Under the pieces are notes generated by a model. The model had not been told where the DNA came from, did no database searches, and saw only the letters and a list, made by a program, of their open reading frames with translations. The position numbers were made by a program, and so were the translations under genes. Of a stretch of DNA of 64,000 nt, positions 48,331 through 58,413 are shown in pieces (within the stretch, counting starts at the first letter, position 1; each line of letters opens with the position of its first letter). The DNA is from Pseudoalteromonas holothuriae (GTDB taxonomy: Bacteria; Pseudomonadota; Gammaproteobacteria; Enterobacterales; Alteromonadaceae), in assembly GCF_945859825.1 (NCBI RefSeq), contig NZ_CAMAPC010000002.1, forward strand, positions 124,001 through 188,000. Reading direction: 5' to 3'.

Positions 48331-48577
48331 TGCTTTGTCCTTGTTGTGACAAAATTTTGCTCTAAGTTATATGGATTCTTTGTCTGATCTCAAGTCTAGA
48401 TTGACATTTTAGCGTCATATTAGACATTAGTTTTTTGAATAGTTCCCCAGTTTTTTCAATAACTTTTGCTACTGTATAAAAAAAAGACTAGGGTAAGTAT
48501 GGTTTGCTTCTTTTGTAACCAATTTTGATTTAACTATTGGCATTATGGAAGCGGTTGTTTAGAATCAGGTAAAATTT

Positions 48578-48594
48578 AACAGGTCAGACCTGTC
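48578..48594. promoter_or_regulatory. FadR-type operator upstream of fadI
   Basis: AACAGGTCAGACCTGTC holds a perfect 15-bp palindrome (ACAGGTC-A-GACCTGT, 48579-48593). It closely matches the known FadR consensus AACTGGTCNGACCTGTT. It ends 18 bp before ATG 48612, where a repressor would block transcription, and release would be expected with long-chain acyl-CoA. Confidence 0.8.
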
Positions 48595-48611
48595 AGCGGG
48601 AGAGCATATTA

Positions 48612-49922
48612 ATGTCTGAGCAAAACATTCTAAAAACAACAAAAGGCGACCGTATCGCGATTGTAAGCGGCTTACGAACTCCTTTCGCAAAGCAAGCGAC
48701 GGCGTTTCATCATGTACCAGCACTGGATTTAGGTAAGCTGGTTGTGAATGAAATGCTTGAGCGTTTGAATTTCGATAAAAAAGAAATAGACCAACTCGTT
48801 TTTGGTCAAGTGGTACAAATGCCTGAGGCACCAAATATTGCGCGTGAAATTGTATTAGGAACCGGTATGCCAGCATCTGTGGATGCTTATTCGGTATCAC
48901 GGGCTTGTGCAACGAGTTTTCAAGCCATCGCTAACGTTGCTGAGTCTATCATCGCAGGCTCGGCAACGGTCGGTATTGCTGGTGGCGCTGATTCTTCATC
49001 AGTATTGCCAATTGGTGTGAGTAAAAAGCTCGCAGGTAGCTTGGTTGATTTAACCAAAGCTCGCACACTGGGCCAGCGGTTAAAAATATTCTCCAAATTA
49101 CGCCTTAAAGATTTAATGCCAGTACCACCAGCTGTAGCTGAGTACTCAACAGGGTTATCAATGGGTCAAACCGCCGAGCAAATGGCAAAAACTCATGGCA
49201 TTAGTCGAGCAGATCAAGATGCCATGGCGCATCGTTCGCACTCTTTAGCTGCTAAAGCGTGGGCTGATGGCTTATTAAATGAAGAAGTGATGACGGCGCA
49301 TGTGCCTCCTTATAAATCATTTATTGAGCAAGACAACAACATACGTACCAATTCTTCACTAGAAGGGTATGCGAAGTTGAAGCCCGTGTTTGATAGGGCA
49401 CATGGCTCAGTCACAGCTGCTAATGCTACGCCGTTAACGGATGGTGCCGCTGCAGTGCTAATGATGAGCGAAAGTAAAGCTAAAGCATTAGGATATGACA
49501 TTTTAGGTTATGTACGCAGCTTTGCATTTTCAGCCATTGATGTGCATGAAGATATGCTTATGGGGCCAGCGCATTCTACGCCAATCGCATTAGATAGAGC
49601 GGGTATTACTTTACAAGATTTAGATTTAATTGAAATGCATGAAGCATTTGCAGCACAAGCACTGGCCAATATGAAGATGTTTGGCTCAGATAAGTTTGCT
49701 CAAGAAAAACTAGGCCGATCGAAAGCAGTCGGCGAAATTGATATGGATAAATTTAACGTTAATGGCGGCTCATTAGCATATGGACACCCATTTGCAGCAA
49801 CAGGCGCGCGTTTAATTACGCAAAGCTTGCATGAGTTAAAACGCCGTGGCGGCGGCTTAGCGCTAACAACTGCCTGTGCGGCGGGCGGTTTAGGTGCGGC
49901 CTTTGTATTGGAGAGCGCGTAA
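48612..49922 (+). CDS. fadI: 3-ketoacyl-CoA thiolase FadI
   Basis: Cytosolic thiolase of the second fatty-acid beta-oxidation complex. It has 436 residues, equal to E. coli FadI. The nucleophilic Cys is C99 in [26 protein letters not shown] and TACAAGGLG near the C-terminus bear the remaining catalytic His and Cys. It overlaps fadJ by a single base. A FadR-like operator is just upstream. Confidence 0.97.
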   Translation: MSEQNILKTTKGDRIAIVSGLRTPFAKQATAFHHVPALDLGKLVVNEMLERLNFDKKEIDQLVFGQVVQMPEAPNIAREIVLGTGMPASVDAYSVSRACATSFQAIANVAESIIAGSATVGIAGGADSSSVLPIGVSKKLAGSLVDLTKARTLGQRLKIFSKLRLKDLMPVPPAVAEYSTGLSMGQTAEQMAKTHGISRADQDAMAHRSHSLAAKAWADGLLNEEVMTAHVPPYKSFIEQDNNIRTNSSLEGYAKLKPVFDRAHGSVTAANATPLTDGAAAVLMMSESKAKALGYDILGYVRSFAFSAIDVHEDMLMGPAHSTPIALDRAGITLQDLDLIEMHEAFAAQALANMKMFGSDKFAQEKLGRSKAVGEIDMDKFNVNGGSLAYGHPFAATGARLITQSLHELKRRGGGLALTTACAAGGLGAAFVLESA

Positions 49923-52090
49923 TGTCAGTATTTAGTTATGAATTGAACGAAAGAAGAGTGGCTATTGTAACTATCGATGTGCCGGGTGAAAAAATGAATA
50001 CCCTGCGTGATAGTTTTTCTGATGATTTGTTGGCAGTACTCAAACAAGGCCATGACGACAATATTACAGGTATGGTGTTTATCAGCGGCAAAAGCGATAA
50101 CTTTATCGCAGGTGCTGATATTAAAATGTTAGATGATGCAAAAACGCGTGAAGACGCATTAGCGATATCTGAGCTATGCCATCAGGCATTCTTTACATTG
50201 AAAAAGCAGCCTTATCCAACGGTGGCTGCTATTCATGGTGCGGCGTTAGGTGGCGGTTTAGAATTTGCACTTGCGTGTGATTATCGTGTTTGTACAGATA
50301 GCGATATTACTAAACTTGGCCTACCAGAAGTTCAGCTTGGTTTATTACCCGGCGGTGGCGGTACGCAACGCTTACCAAAGCTGGTGGGCATTCAAAAAGC
50401 ATTAGAATGGATGCTTACTGGCAAACAGATACGAGCAAAGCAAGCTAAAAAAACAGGGCTTGTAAATGATTGTGTGCCACACAGTATTCTAGAGCGCGTA
50501 GCTGCAGAGATGGCAACCAAAGGCAAGGCGAAAGTCAGCAAGCCACGTTTGGATAGAATCAGTCAGTTACTAGAATCAAACCCGTTTGGTCGCAATATTA
50601 TTTTTAAAAAAGCACAAGATAATGTGCTTAAGAAAACGGGTGGTCACTATCCAGCGCCACTTAACATTATTAAAGCGGTGCGCGCGTCAGTAGAGCTAGA
50701 TGAGCTTAAAGCTTATAAAACGGAAGCCGAAGGCTTTGCTGATTTGGTGATGACAGACGTATCAAAAGCACTACGTGGTATTTTCTTTGCCACCACGCAA
50801 ATGAAAAAAGAGTACAAAAATGATGATGTTGCAGCCATTGAACGCACCGCAGTACTGGGCGGTGGATTAATGGGCGCGGGTATTGCGCATGTGAGTGCCG
50901 TAAAAGCGGGTGCGTTAGTGCGTATTAAAGATGTTGCGCATCAAGGCGTTAATAATGCCATGAACTACAGCTACAAGATTTTATCAAAGCGTGAAAAGCG
51001 TCGTATCATGAGTAAAGCACAGCTGCAACAAGCCATGAATCGTATTACAGGCTGTACAGACTATTCAGCTTTTAAGCATGTTGATATGGTCATTGAAGCG
51101 GTATTTGAAGATTTAAAACTCAAGCAAAGCATGGTGGCCGATATTGAGCAAAATTGTCAACAAAACACTATTTTTGCAAGTAATACCTCTTCGTTACCGA
51201 TTGCACAAATTGCTGAGCAAGCAAAACGTCCTGAAAATGTCATTGGCTTGCATTATTTCTCACCAGTAGAAAAAATGCCGTTGGTAGAGATCATTCCACA
51301 TGATGGCACGTCAGAGCAAACTATTGCACGTACGGTAAACTTTGCGCGTAAGCAAGGTAAAACACCAATAGTGGTAAAAGACAAAGCCGGTTTTTATGTT
51401 AACCGTATTTTAGCGCCTTACGTCAACGAAGCTGCAAACCTATTATTAGCCGGTGAACCAATTGAAAAAATTGACCAAGCGCTGGTTGAATTTGGCTTCC
51501 CAGTAGGCCCATTGGCTTTGTTGGATGAAGTAGGGATTGATATTGGCTCTAAAATTGCGCCAATTCTAGAAAAAGAGCTGGGCGAGCGTTTTAAAGCGCC
51601 GAATGCGTTTGACCGCTTAATTGATGCAAAGCGCCTAGGTCGTAAAACTGGCCGTGGTTTTTACTCTTACGAGAAAAAGGGTAAAAAAGTGGACGAGTCA
51701 GTGTATGAGCTGTTGGGTATCACCACCAGTCCGCGCTTGAATAAGCAAGAAATTGCCAGTCGTTGTGTAGCACAAATGCTTAACGAAGCGGCACGTTGTT
51801 TAGATGAAGGCATTATTGCCAATGCTCGCGATGGTGATATTGGCGCAATATTCGGCATTGGCTTCCCACCGTTCTTAGGCGGGCCATTCAGTTATATGGA
51901 TAAGCGTGGTATGAGTAAAGTATGTTCTGAGTTATCAACGTATGCGACGGATAATCCCGTATTTACGCCAGCCGAGAGTTTAATGAATATGGCGGAAAAA
52001 GGCGCTAAATTCTATGACACGCCTAAGGCTGAGCTAAGCGAAGTAGCGAAGGAAGAAGCGCCAAAAGCTGAGCAAACTGAGACACCATAA
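49922..52090 (+). CDS. fadJ: fatty-acid oxidation complex alpha subunit FadJ
   Basis: 722-residue bifunctional enoyl-CoA hydratase and 3-hydroxyacyl-CoA dehydrogenase. The N-terminal crotonase domain has GGGLEFALACDYR and GLPEVQLGLLPGGGGTQRL, the latter containing the catalytic Glu. The Rossmann domain begins VLGGGLMGAGIAH near 312-324, and the dehydrogenase His lies in GLHYFSPVEKMP. The pair with fadI is canonical. An intrinsic terminator follows. Confidence 0.97.
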   Translation: MSVFSYELNERRVAIVTIDVPGEKMNTLRDSFSDDLLAVLKQGHDDNITGMVFISGKSDNFIAGADIKMLDDAKTREDALAISELCHQAFFTLKKQPYPTVAAIHGAALGGGLEFALACDYRVCTDSDITKLGLPEVQLGLLPGGGGTQRLPKLVGIQKALEWMLTGKQIRAKQAKKTGLVNDCVPHSILERVAAEMATKGKAKVSKPRLDRISQLLESNPFGRNIIFKKAQDNVLKKTGGHYPAPLNIIKAVRASVELDELKAYKTEAEGFADLVMTDVSKALRGIFFATTQMKKEYKNDDVAAIERTAVLGGGLMGAGIAHVSAVKAGALVRIKDVAHQGVNNAMNYSYKILSKREKRRIMSKAQLQQAMNRITGCTDYSAFKHVDMVIEAVFEDLKLKQSMVADIEQNCQQNTIFASNTSSLPIAQIAEQAKRPENVIGLHYFSPVEKMPLVEIIPHDGTSEQTIARTVNFARKQGKTPIVVKDKAGFYVNRILAPYVNEAANLLLAGEPIEKIDQALVEFGFPVGPLALLDEVGIDIGSKIAPILEKELGERFKAPNAFDRLIDAKRLGRKTGRGFYSYEKKGKKVDESVYELLGITTSPRLNKQEIASRCVAQMLNEAARCLDEGIIANARDGDIGAIFGIGFPPFLGGPFSYMDKRGMSKVCSELSTYATDNPVFTPAESLMNMAEKGAKFYDTPKAELSEVAKEEAPKAEQTETP

Positions 52091-52125
52091 AGCAAAAAGT
52101 GTGTTTAGAATTGCATTGTAATGAG

Positions 52126-52148
52126 CGCACCGTTTGGTGCGTTTTTTT
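52126..52148 (+). terminator. intrinsic terminator after fadJ
   Basis: CGCACC (52126-52131) and GGTGCG (52136-52141) form a GC-rich stem with a GTTT loop, followed by seven T (52142-52148). Confidence 0.88.
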
Positions 52149-52253
52149 ATCTAGGCTATGAACATGCGCTATTAGTACAACGCATTTTTACTTCTTTGGC
52201 AAAAGTACGTACAATCTGCGGCCATTAAGTAACATATGGCCTGTTTGTAGTTC

Positions 52254-52796
52254 ATGCACAACACTTGTGACCTTATTGACATCTTTAATCAACAATTCTT
52301 TGCGGACCATAACACGCGTCTTGTAAAGGGAAATGATGAACCTATATACCAGCCTGCGAACGCGGATTGTGCTTATCATCAAGTGGTATTTGCTCATGGC
52401 TTTTATGCCAGTGCGCTGCATGAAATAGCACATTGGCTTGTGGCAGGTAAAAGACGACGCGCACTTGAAGACTATGGCTATTGGTATTGCCCTGACGGGC
52501 GAGATAAAGCCAAACAACATGAATTTGAAGCTGTAGAGGTGAAGCCTCAAGCCATTGAGTGGGCGTTAAGTGTTGCCGCAGGGTTTGATTTTAATGTATC
52601 TATTGATAATTTAAATGGCGAACAGACCTGTCGATTTAACTTTCAAAAGCGCGTATATGAGCAACTAATGCAGTTACTTGAAAATGGCTTTAATCAGCGT
52701 ACTACACAGTTATTACGAGCGCTGAGTGAGCTTTATAATACCCCATGGCCGTTATCAAAAACGCAATTTATCTGGCATTGTCCAAAGGAGCTTTAG
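52254..52796 (+). CDS. epmC: elongation factor P hydroxylase EpmC
   Basis: 180-residue enzyme (YfcM) that hydroxylates the beta-lysylated residue of elongation factor P. The metal motif HEIAHW is near 62-67, in SALHEIAHWLVAGKRRR. Further conserved stretches are YGYWYCPDGRD and EFEAVEVKPQA. ATG 52254 gives the usual length. It is followed directly by an ATP-NAD-kinase-like gene and then yfcL, partly as in other gammaproteobacteria. Confidence 0.92.
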   Translation: MHNTCDLIDIFNQQFFADHNTRLVKGNDEPIYQPANADCAYHQVVFAHGFYASALHEIAHWLVAGKRRRALEDYGYWYCPDGRDKAKQHEFEAVEVKPQAIEWALSVAAGFDFNVSIDNLNGEQTCRFNFQKRVYEQLMQLLENGFNQRTTQLLRALSELYNTPWPLSKTQFIWHCPKEL

Positions 52797-53924
52797 ATGC
52801 AGTTTAAACTTGGTTTAATCATTAACCCTGTTGCAGGGCTGGGCGGCAGTGTGGCGTTAAAAGGCAGTGATGGGGAACAAACGGCAGAACAAGCACTTGC
52901 GCTTGGGGCAACACCCAAAGCCAATGCAAGAACGAGATTAGCACTTGAGCAATTATTAGCATATCAAAGCCAAATCGATGTATTTACAGTGAATGGCGAA
53001 ATGGGCGAAAATACTGCCAAAGCACTGGGGTTTAATACTCAAGTTGTTTATCAAAGCGCACAACCTACAAGAGCACAAGACACAGAAGCAGCCGCTAGAA
53101 AACTGCTTGAACACAATGTTGATATGATTTTATTTGCAGGTGGAGATGGTACTGCTCGTAATATTTGCGCGGCAGTGGATGACAGCATACCAGTGCTTGG
53201 AGTACCTGCTGGATGCAAAATTCACTCTGGTGTTTATGCTATAACGCCCAAAGCAGCGGGCCGAGTAGTTGAAATGCTGGTGACGGGTGAGCTTGTTACG
53301 TTATCTGATGCAGACGTCATGGATATTGATGAAGCGGCATTTCGCCAAGGTACTGTGCGCGCTAAACGTTATGGTGAAATGCAAGTGCCTTGTGAGTTGC
53401 GTTATGTGCAAAGTGTAAAAAATGGCGGCAAAGAAACGAATGAGTTAGTACTTGCTGATATTGCTGCTTACGTTATCAGTGAAATGGATGAGCAGACCCA
53501 ATACATTATGGGTTCTGGCTCAACCGTGGCTGCAATTATGGAAGAGCTAGGGTTAGAGAATACCTTATTGGGGGTTGATTTGATCCAAGATCATGAGTTG
53601 CTTGAGCAGGATATGACTGCCCAGCAGCTACTATCGCGCCTGAACGAGGTGCCGACAAAACTAGTGATCACGTTAATTGGTGGTCAAGGGCATATATTTG
53701 GCCGTGGCAACCAGCAACTGAGCCCTGAACTGATAAAAAAAATCGGTAAAGAAAATATTATTGTGGTTGCAACCAAAACTAAGCTGCAAGCACTTAATGG
53801 TCGCCCACTAATTGCTGATACAGGCGATGAGCAGTTAGATAAGGCGCTAAGCGGTTACATTAATGTGGTGACTGGCTTTAACGATCATATTATGTATGCA
53901 CTTGGCCACCCAGATTTAAATTAG
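52797..53924 (+). CDS. ATP-NAD kinase family protein
   Basis: 375-residue protein with an NAD-kinase-type fold. GLIINPVAGLGGSV opens the chain and FAGGDGTARNIC (GGDGT motif) is near 115-126. A long C-terminal domain includes IMGSGSTVAAIMEELG and LIGGQGHIFGRGNQQL. It is of the AcoX-like long NAD-kinase group, whose substrate is uncertain. It starts one base after epmC and precedes yfcL by 9 bp, a probable operon. Confidence 0.9.
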   Translation: MQFKLGLIINPVAGLGGSVALKGSDGEQTAEQALALGATPKANARTRLALEQLLAYQSQIDVFTVNGEMGENTAKALGFNTQVVYQSAQPTRAQDTEAAARKLLEHNVDMILFAGGDGTARNICAAVDDSIPVLGVPAGCKIHSGVYAITPKAAGRVVEMLVTGELVTLSDADVMDIDEAAFRQGTVRAKRYGEMQVPCELRYVQSVKNGGKETNELVLADIAAYVISEMDEQTQYIMGSGSTVAAIMEELGLENTLLGVDLIQDHELLEQDMTAQQLLSRLNEVPTKLVITLIGGQGHIFGRGNQQLSPELIKKIGKENIIVVATKTKLQALNGRPLIADTGDEQLDKALSGYINVVTGFNDHIMYALGHPDLN

Positions 53925-53933
53925 GAGACAGTT

Positions 53934-54212
53934 ATGTCATTTCAAGAATATATAGATGCTGCGCAGCATTTTTTCGATACTTTAGTTGAGCGAGCGTCAG
54001 ATGACGAGCTATTTGCTGGTGGTTATTTACGAGGTCACTTTGATTTAGCGGTGGGTTACGCACAAGTTTCAGGTGAAGAAATAAGCGCGCAAGAGCTCAA
54101 CGAGCATGTTGAAAAAAGTTTAGTAAAAGCTTATCGAAGTGGTGAGCTTAATGAAGATGATAAAGCCCATGTTGTGGAAATTTGGGAGCAGGTAAAAGCA
54201 TTAAAGGCTTAA
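53934..54212 (+). CDS. yfcL: YfcL family protein
   Basis: 92-residue protein of the YfcL family (unknown function). The typical opening is FQEYIDAAQHFFDTLVERASDDELFAGGY, split over the first 35 residues, and the chain is mostly helical and acidic. It follows the NAD-kinase-like gene with a TAGGAGAC RBS. The epmC/yfcL neighbourhood is shared with E. coli yfcM/yfcL. Confidence 0.87.
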   Translation: MSFQEYIDAAQHFFDTLVERASDDELFAGGYLRGHFDLAVGYAQVSGEEISAQELNEHVEKSLVKAYRSGELNEDDKAHVVEIWEQVKALKA

Positions 54213-54256
54213 TTGACTAGAACTTTGAAACTGTGCTTATTCCCGTTACAGGGAAG

Positions 54257-54412
54257 TTATACCAATTGTAGATCATTCTAGCGAGCTAAATGACTCATTA
54301 ACTGCGTTAAAAATTACTTATGTAGAATAATTACATACTGAAATTTTTGTCTGGTTACTAAGTCATTTACCTGTTCAATATCTTGGTAATTTATTTAGTA
54401 CAATTGGTATAA
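54257..54412. repeat. MITE-like palindromic repeat, copy 3 (best preserved)
   Basis: 156 bp with perfect 14-bp ends, TTATACCAATTGTA (54257-54270) and TACAATTGGTATAA (54399-54412). Nested pairs TAAATGACT (54287-54295)/AGTCATTTA (54361-54369) and TATGTA/TACATA near the centre make the element largely self-complementary. It has no coding capacity. It lies between yfcL and the Nramp-like gene. Confidence 0.88.
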
Positions 54413-54431
54413 TATTCACAACACCTCATTT

Positions 54432-55661
54432 TTAAAACCGCCAATACAAAAACAGCAGAGTAAAACCAAACAGGTAGGTTAGGCCAAGCCAGCTTAATAC
54501 CTTTATAAAACCTTGTGGTTGTGCGTTTATTACCTGCATTAATCTATAATTAAACCAAGCAAAAATTGGGGTTGTAACAAATGCTAATGTCATAGCAAAG
54601 GTTAACATCTCTTTTAAATTAGCTTTAAAAAACAATACCACACTCATTCCCATGATAGCCTGTAATAATATCAGGGCTGACAAAGTATATTTGGGCATTG
54701 ATTTTAGTGTTAATCGCAAAGATTCATTGAGCGTTCGCGCATACCCATCCAGCACGGTTAGCGTAGTGCCAAACATGCATAAAAAGGCAATGGCAGCAAC
54801 TAAAGAGTGAGACCATGGTCCGATGGTATGTGTATACATGCTGATAAGCTGTTGACTAAAAGCAATTCCCGCCAGCTCTATTTTTGTGTTACTGCCATAT
54901 TGAATGAGTACGCCAAGAGAAAAGAATACCACAGCAAGCACAACAGTCAGTCCATAGCCTAAGTTGAAGTCAAACAAACCTTGTTTAAGGCTAAGCGCAG
55001 ATGTGCGAGCTTTGGCCTTGAGCCATAAAGAATTAATCGCAGATATTTCTATCGGCGCAGGCATCCAGCCCATCAAGATGACTAAAAACCCTAACATAGC
55101 CAGTTGGAATGGCTCAGGTGGGTTTATTGGTGGTGGGTTTGCAGCGCCTTGTGCAATGGCAATACAAAGAGCCGCCACAGTTGAGAAGGTAAGTGTTGCC
55201 ATTATCCACTTGCTAGCACGGTCTAGCATTTTGTAATGCCCGAACAATAAAATGCTTAAGCATAGTGCTAATATTGCAAAGCACAGCACGGTAATATCGA
55301 CTTTCCAAGGTAGGGCATAATGCAGTAAGCTGGCTGTGAGTAATAAAACTCCTGCAGTATTTACAATTGCCGCAATGATATTGAGCAGTAAAAAAGTTGC
55401 AAATACGCTGATACCTTGTTGTTTATACCCTGCAACTAAGCTTTGTTTGCTCAGTAGAGTGTATTGAACGGCAAATCGAAAAAAGGGGTATTTAAGTAAG
55501 TTAACCGCGACGATAAGCCATAACAACTGCCAACCAAATATCGCACCAGCTTGCGTAGCAGCAACCAGGTGAGATCCGCCAATTGCGGCGGTAGCCATTA
55601 AAATACCCGGCCCTAATGTTGATCCAAATGTATTAAGTTTGTTCTTTAACGCCAACAACAC
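54432..55661 (-). CDS. Nramp-family transporter relative, atypical metal site
   Basis: 409-residue membrane protein with about eleven helices, related to Nramp divalent metal transporters. The helix-1 metal motif, normally DPGN, is here GPGI (near 17-20, followed by LMATAAIGGSHLVAATQAGA). Helix 6, normally MPH, reads MPAPIE near 201-206. The key metal ligands are thus absent, so the substrate may not be a transition metal. It is monocistronic and downstream of the palindromic repeat. Confidence 0.85.
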   Translation of the reverse strand: MLLALKNKLNTFGSTLGPGILMATAAIGGSHLVAATQAGAIFGWQLLWLIVAVNLLKYPFFRFAVQYTLLSKQSLVAGYKQQGISVFATFLLLNIIAAIVNTAGVLLLTASLLHYALPWKVDITVLCFAILALCLSILLFGHYKMLDRASKWIMATLTFSTVAALCIAIAQGAANPPPINPPEPFQLAMLGFLVILMGWMPAPIEISAINSLWLKAKARTSALSLKQGLFDFNLGYGLTVVLAVVFFSLGVLIQYGSNTKIELAGIAFSQQLISMYTHTIGPWSHSLVAAIAFLCMFGTTLTVLDGYARTLNESLRLTLKSMPKYTLSALILLQAIMGMSVVLFFKANLKEMLTFAMTLAFVTTPIFAWFNYRLMQVINAQPQGFIKVLSWLGLTYLFGFTLLFLYWRF

Positions 55662-55764
55662 AAGTATTCCTTTATATTTTTTATGTCATAGTAGCGTTAA
55701 CATACTTAAAACCAAATAAAAACTTACATCAACAACGGTTTCATACAAAGTCAAAGGCAGTCAT

Positions 55765-56616
55765 TTAACCAAATCGCTCTTGAAAGTAATCTTGGGTATC
55801 TTCAACAATGTCTTGATAATCATCTTCATCAATTTCTAGCACATTGAGTACATCATTTTTTACATATGGCCAATCATGAGTAGCAATAAAACGCTTTTGA
55901 GAGTGTACTAAGTTTTCTGCCATTTTTAGCGTTGCATAACTTAGTAGTGACTCTTGGTCGTGCTGCTCCTGTAAAAACTCGGTATCGTGATGGCGTAAAA
56001 TCAGTTTGCAAATGGGTTTGGGTAAGTGCCAGCTAGAGGCTAAATAAAAACCTACAACTGTATGATTAGTATTATATGCTTTTCCTTCAAGGGCAATTAA
56101 AGGTGAACTATTGTTGTTTGCTTCGCTTATTACATTCACATAATCTGGGTATTTTGCCGCCATAGCGACAATACCAGCATCATGAAATAAGCCAAGCATA
56201 TGTAAGTTTTCTGACGGCACTTTAGATTTTATTCTTTTGCTAATTAATGTTGATACAGCCGCTATTTCAGTTGAAGTGTCCCAAAACCGCTCTAGGCTAA
56301 TGCAGCAGGTTGTTTGGTCGAATGCTTGTTGCAATAAACAGCTGGTAACGAGCTGTGTGATGCTATCTAAACCTAAAAACATCACCGCTTGCTTAATGTC
56401 AGTAACGGTACGCGACATGCCATATGTTGGCGAGTTGATCACTTTTAAAACGGCTGCAGAGGTAGACAAGTCTGTAGCAATGAGCTGGGCAATATGATTT
56501 AGCTCAGGTTCAGGTTGATCAATTGCACTTTGCAACTTTTCTAACAGCTCTGGCTTTGGTGGGAGGTTAAAGCCACTTTTAATGTCTTTGATTACATTAT
56601 CGTCGATATTGATCAT
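55765..56616 (-). CDS. HDOD domain protein
   Basis: 283-residue signalling protein with an HDOD domain over about 15-210. Typical stretches are LIATDLSTSAAVLKVINSP, MFLGLDSITQLV and LHMLGLFHDAGIVAMAAKYP. HDOD proteins occur in signalling and regulation, but catalysis is usually not shown. ATG 56616 has a perfect AAGGAG RBS; the upstream ATG 56658 does not. It is divergent from the AbgT-like gene. Confidence 0.92.
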   Translation of the reverse strand: MINIDDNVIKDIKSGFNLPPKPELLEKLQSAIDQPEPELNHIAQLIATDLSTSAAVLKVINSPTYGMSRTVTDIKQAVMFLGLDSITQLVTSCLLQQAFDQTTCCISLERFWDTSTEIAAVSTLISKRIKSKVPSENLHMLGLFHDAGIVAMAAKYPDYVNVISEANNNSSPLIALEGKAYNTNHTVVGFYLASSWHLPKPICKLILRHHDTEFLQEQHDQESLLSYATLKMAENLVHSQKRFIATHDWPYVKNDVLNVLEIDEDDYQDIVEDTQDYFQERFG

Positions 56617-56777
56617 AGTTATCTCCTTCAGCATGGCATAAAGATAAGCATAGACCAAATGAGAAGGATGTATTGAATCGACTATGTTAAATTAGTGTAT
56701 ATACAGTTCAACTGATTTATTGCGGTTATGGCTAGATTTAAGGTAAAGTTAGCTGAATTTTTTACTAAGGAACAAAT

Positions 56778-58331
56778 ATGGACTCACAAGCGAATAGTGA
56801 TGTAAATAATGGCGCAGTGGCTCGTTTTTTAAACTTTATCGAACGGGTAGGCAATAAATTACCAGACCCAGCGATGATTTTTCTATTTTCAATGTTATTG
56901 ATTTGGGTATTGTCTTGGATTTTTTCAAGTACTCAGTTTGAGTCAATAGACCCAAGAACAGGCCAAGCGATTGTAGTGCATAACCTATTAAGTGGTGATG
57001 CATTAGCAGGCTTTTTAGCGTCTATGGTTAAAACATTTACAGGCTTTGCACCACTAGGGGTGGTGCTAGTAGCCATGTTAGGTGTTGGTGTTGCTGAGCA
57101 TTCTGGCTATATTAATGCTGGGCTAAAGCTGATGCTCAAGCGTACGCCACAATCTTTACTTACGCCTTCTATTATTTTGGTCGCTATTGTTAGCCACACT
57201 GCAACCGATGCAGGCTACGTGCTTGTTATTCCAATTGCAGGGGTTATTTACTATGCAATGGGGCGTCATCCATTAGCAGGTATTGCAGCAGCGTTTGCGG
57301 GCGTAAGTGGCGGGTTTAGTGCAAACTTTATTCCTGGGGGAATTGACCCATTACTACAAAGTTTTACACAAAGTGCGGCACACATTATAGACCCTCAAAT
57401 GTCTATCAACCCATTGAACAATTGGTTTTTCACATCGGCCTCTAGTATATTTATCGTTCTGTTAGGTTGGTATATAACAGATAAAATTATCGAACCGCGT
57501 TTGAAAAATACGCCAGTTGATGGTGATACCGAAAGTTTACCTGAGTTTCATGAAGTGACCGGCAATGAACGCAAAGCGTTTTATGCGGCCTCGAGTGTAA
57601 TGATAGCAGGCATTGCTTTGCTTGCTTATGCTGCCAGTGGTGAAGATTCAGCCCTGCGAAGCTCATCAGGCTCATTGACTGATTTTAGCGCGCCTTTAAT
57701 GCAGTCAATTGTGCCTTTGATTTTTCTGCTATTTTGGATACCAGGTATGGTGTTTGGCTTTATGGTTGGCACATTCAAGTCTTCAAAAGATATGATTGAT
57801 GCTATGAGTAAATCAATGGGTAGCATGGCATATTATATTGTGATGGCGTTTTTCTGTGCGTTATTCATTGCTGCATTTAGTCAATCTAATTTAGGTGCTT
57901 TGTTGGCGATAGAAGGTGCAGAGGTGCTTAAATCACTCGCTCTACCTAGTGGTATTACGGTAGTGGGCATTATTTTCTTAACGGCTTTTGTTAATTTATT
58001 TGTTGGTTCGAGTTCGGCAAAATGGGCATTATTAGGACCGATTTTTGTGCCGATGTTAATGCAGCTAGGGATCTCTCCAGATTTAAGCCAAGCGGCTTAT
58101 CGGGTAGGTGATTCAAGCTCAAACATTATTACCCCACTTATGCCATATTTTCCTTTAGTGGTGGTGTACTGCCAAAAATATGTTAAGGGCACGGGGATTG
58201 GTACTTTAATTGCGATAATGCTTCCTTATTCAATTGCCTTTTTAATAGGGTGGAGCTTATTTTTACTTGCCTATTGGGGTTTAGGTATTCCACTTGGTTT
58301 ACAATCTAGTTATGAATATCTAGGTATGTAA
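56778..58331 (+). CDS. AbgT-family transporter
   Basis: 517-residue inner-membrane transporter with about 12-13 hydrophobic segments. Family stretches are GNKLPDPAMIFLFSMLLIW at the start, AFAGVSGGFSANFIPGGIDP near 175-195 and GSSSAKWALLGPIFVPM near 415-431. Characterised members export sulfonamides or import p-aminobenzoyl-glutamate. Its substrate here is unknown. AAGGAACAAAT precedes the start. Confidence 0.95.
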   Translation: MDSQANSDVNNGAVARFLNFIERVGNKLPDPAMIFLFSMLLIWVLSWIFSSTQFESIDPRTGQAIVVHNLLSGDALAGFLASMVKTFTGFAPLGVVLVAMLGVGVAEHSGYINAGLKLMLKRTPQSLLTPSIILVAIVSHTATDAGYVLVIPIAGVIYYAMGRHPLAGIAAAFAGVSGGFSANFIPGGIDPLLQSFTQSAAHIIDPQMSINPLNNWFFTSASSIFIVLLGWYITDKIIEPRLKNTPVDGDTESLPEFHEVTGNERKAFYAASSVMIAGIALLAYAASGEDSALRSSSGSLTDFSAPLMQSIVPLIFLLFWIPGMVFGFMVGTFKSSKDMIDAMSKSMGSMAYYIVMAFFCALFIAAFSQSNLGALLAIEGAEVLKSLALPSGITVVGIIFLTAFVNLFVGSSSAKWALLGPIFVPMLMQLGISPDLSQAAYRVGDSSSNIITPLMPYFPLVVVYCQKYVKGTGIGTLIAIMLPYSIAFLIGWSLFLLAYWGLGIPLGLQSSYEYLGM

Positions 58332-58413
58332 AAAGCGCAATAATTAACTCGTTTTAGCTTCTTAGCAGTGGTATGTTTTGATTACAAATCTATACCATTG
58401 CAAGGAGCTAATT

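Noticed and set aside
54234-54257. TTCCC/GGGAA hairpin after yfcL as terminator
   Set aside because: The stem is short and no T-run follows; it abuts the palindromic repeat instead.
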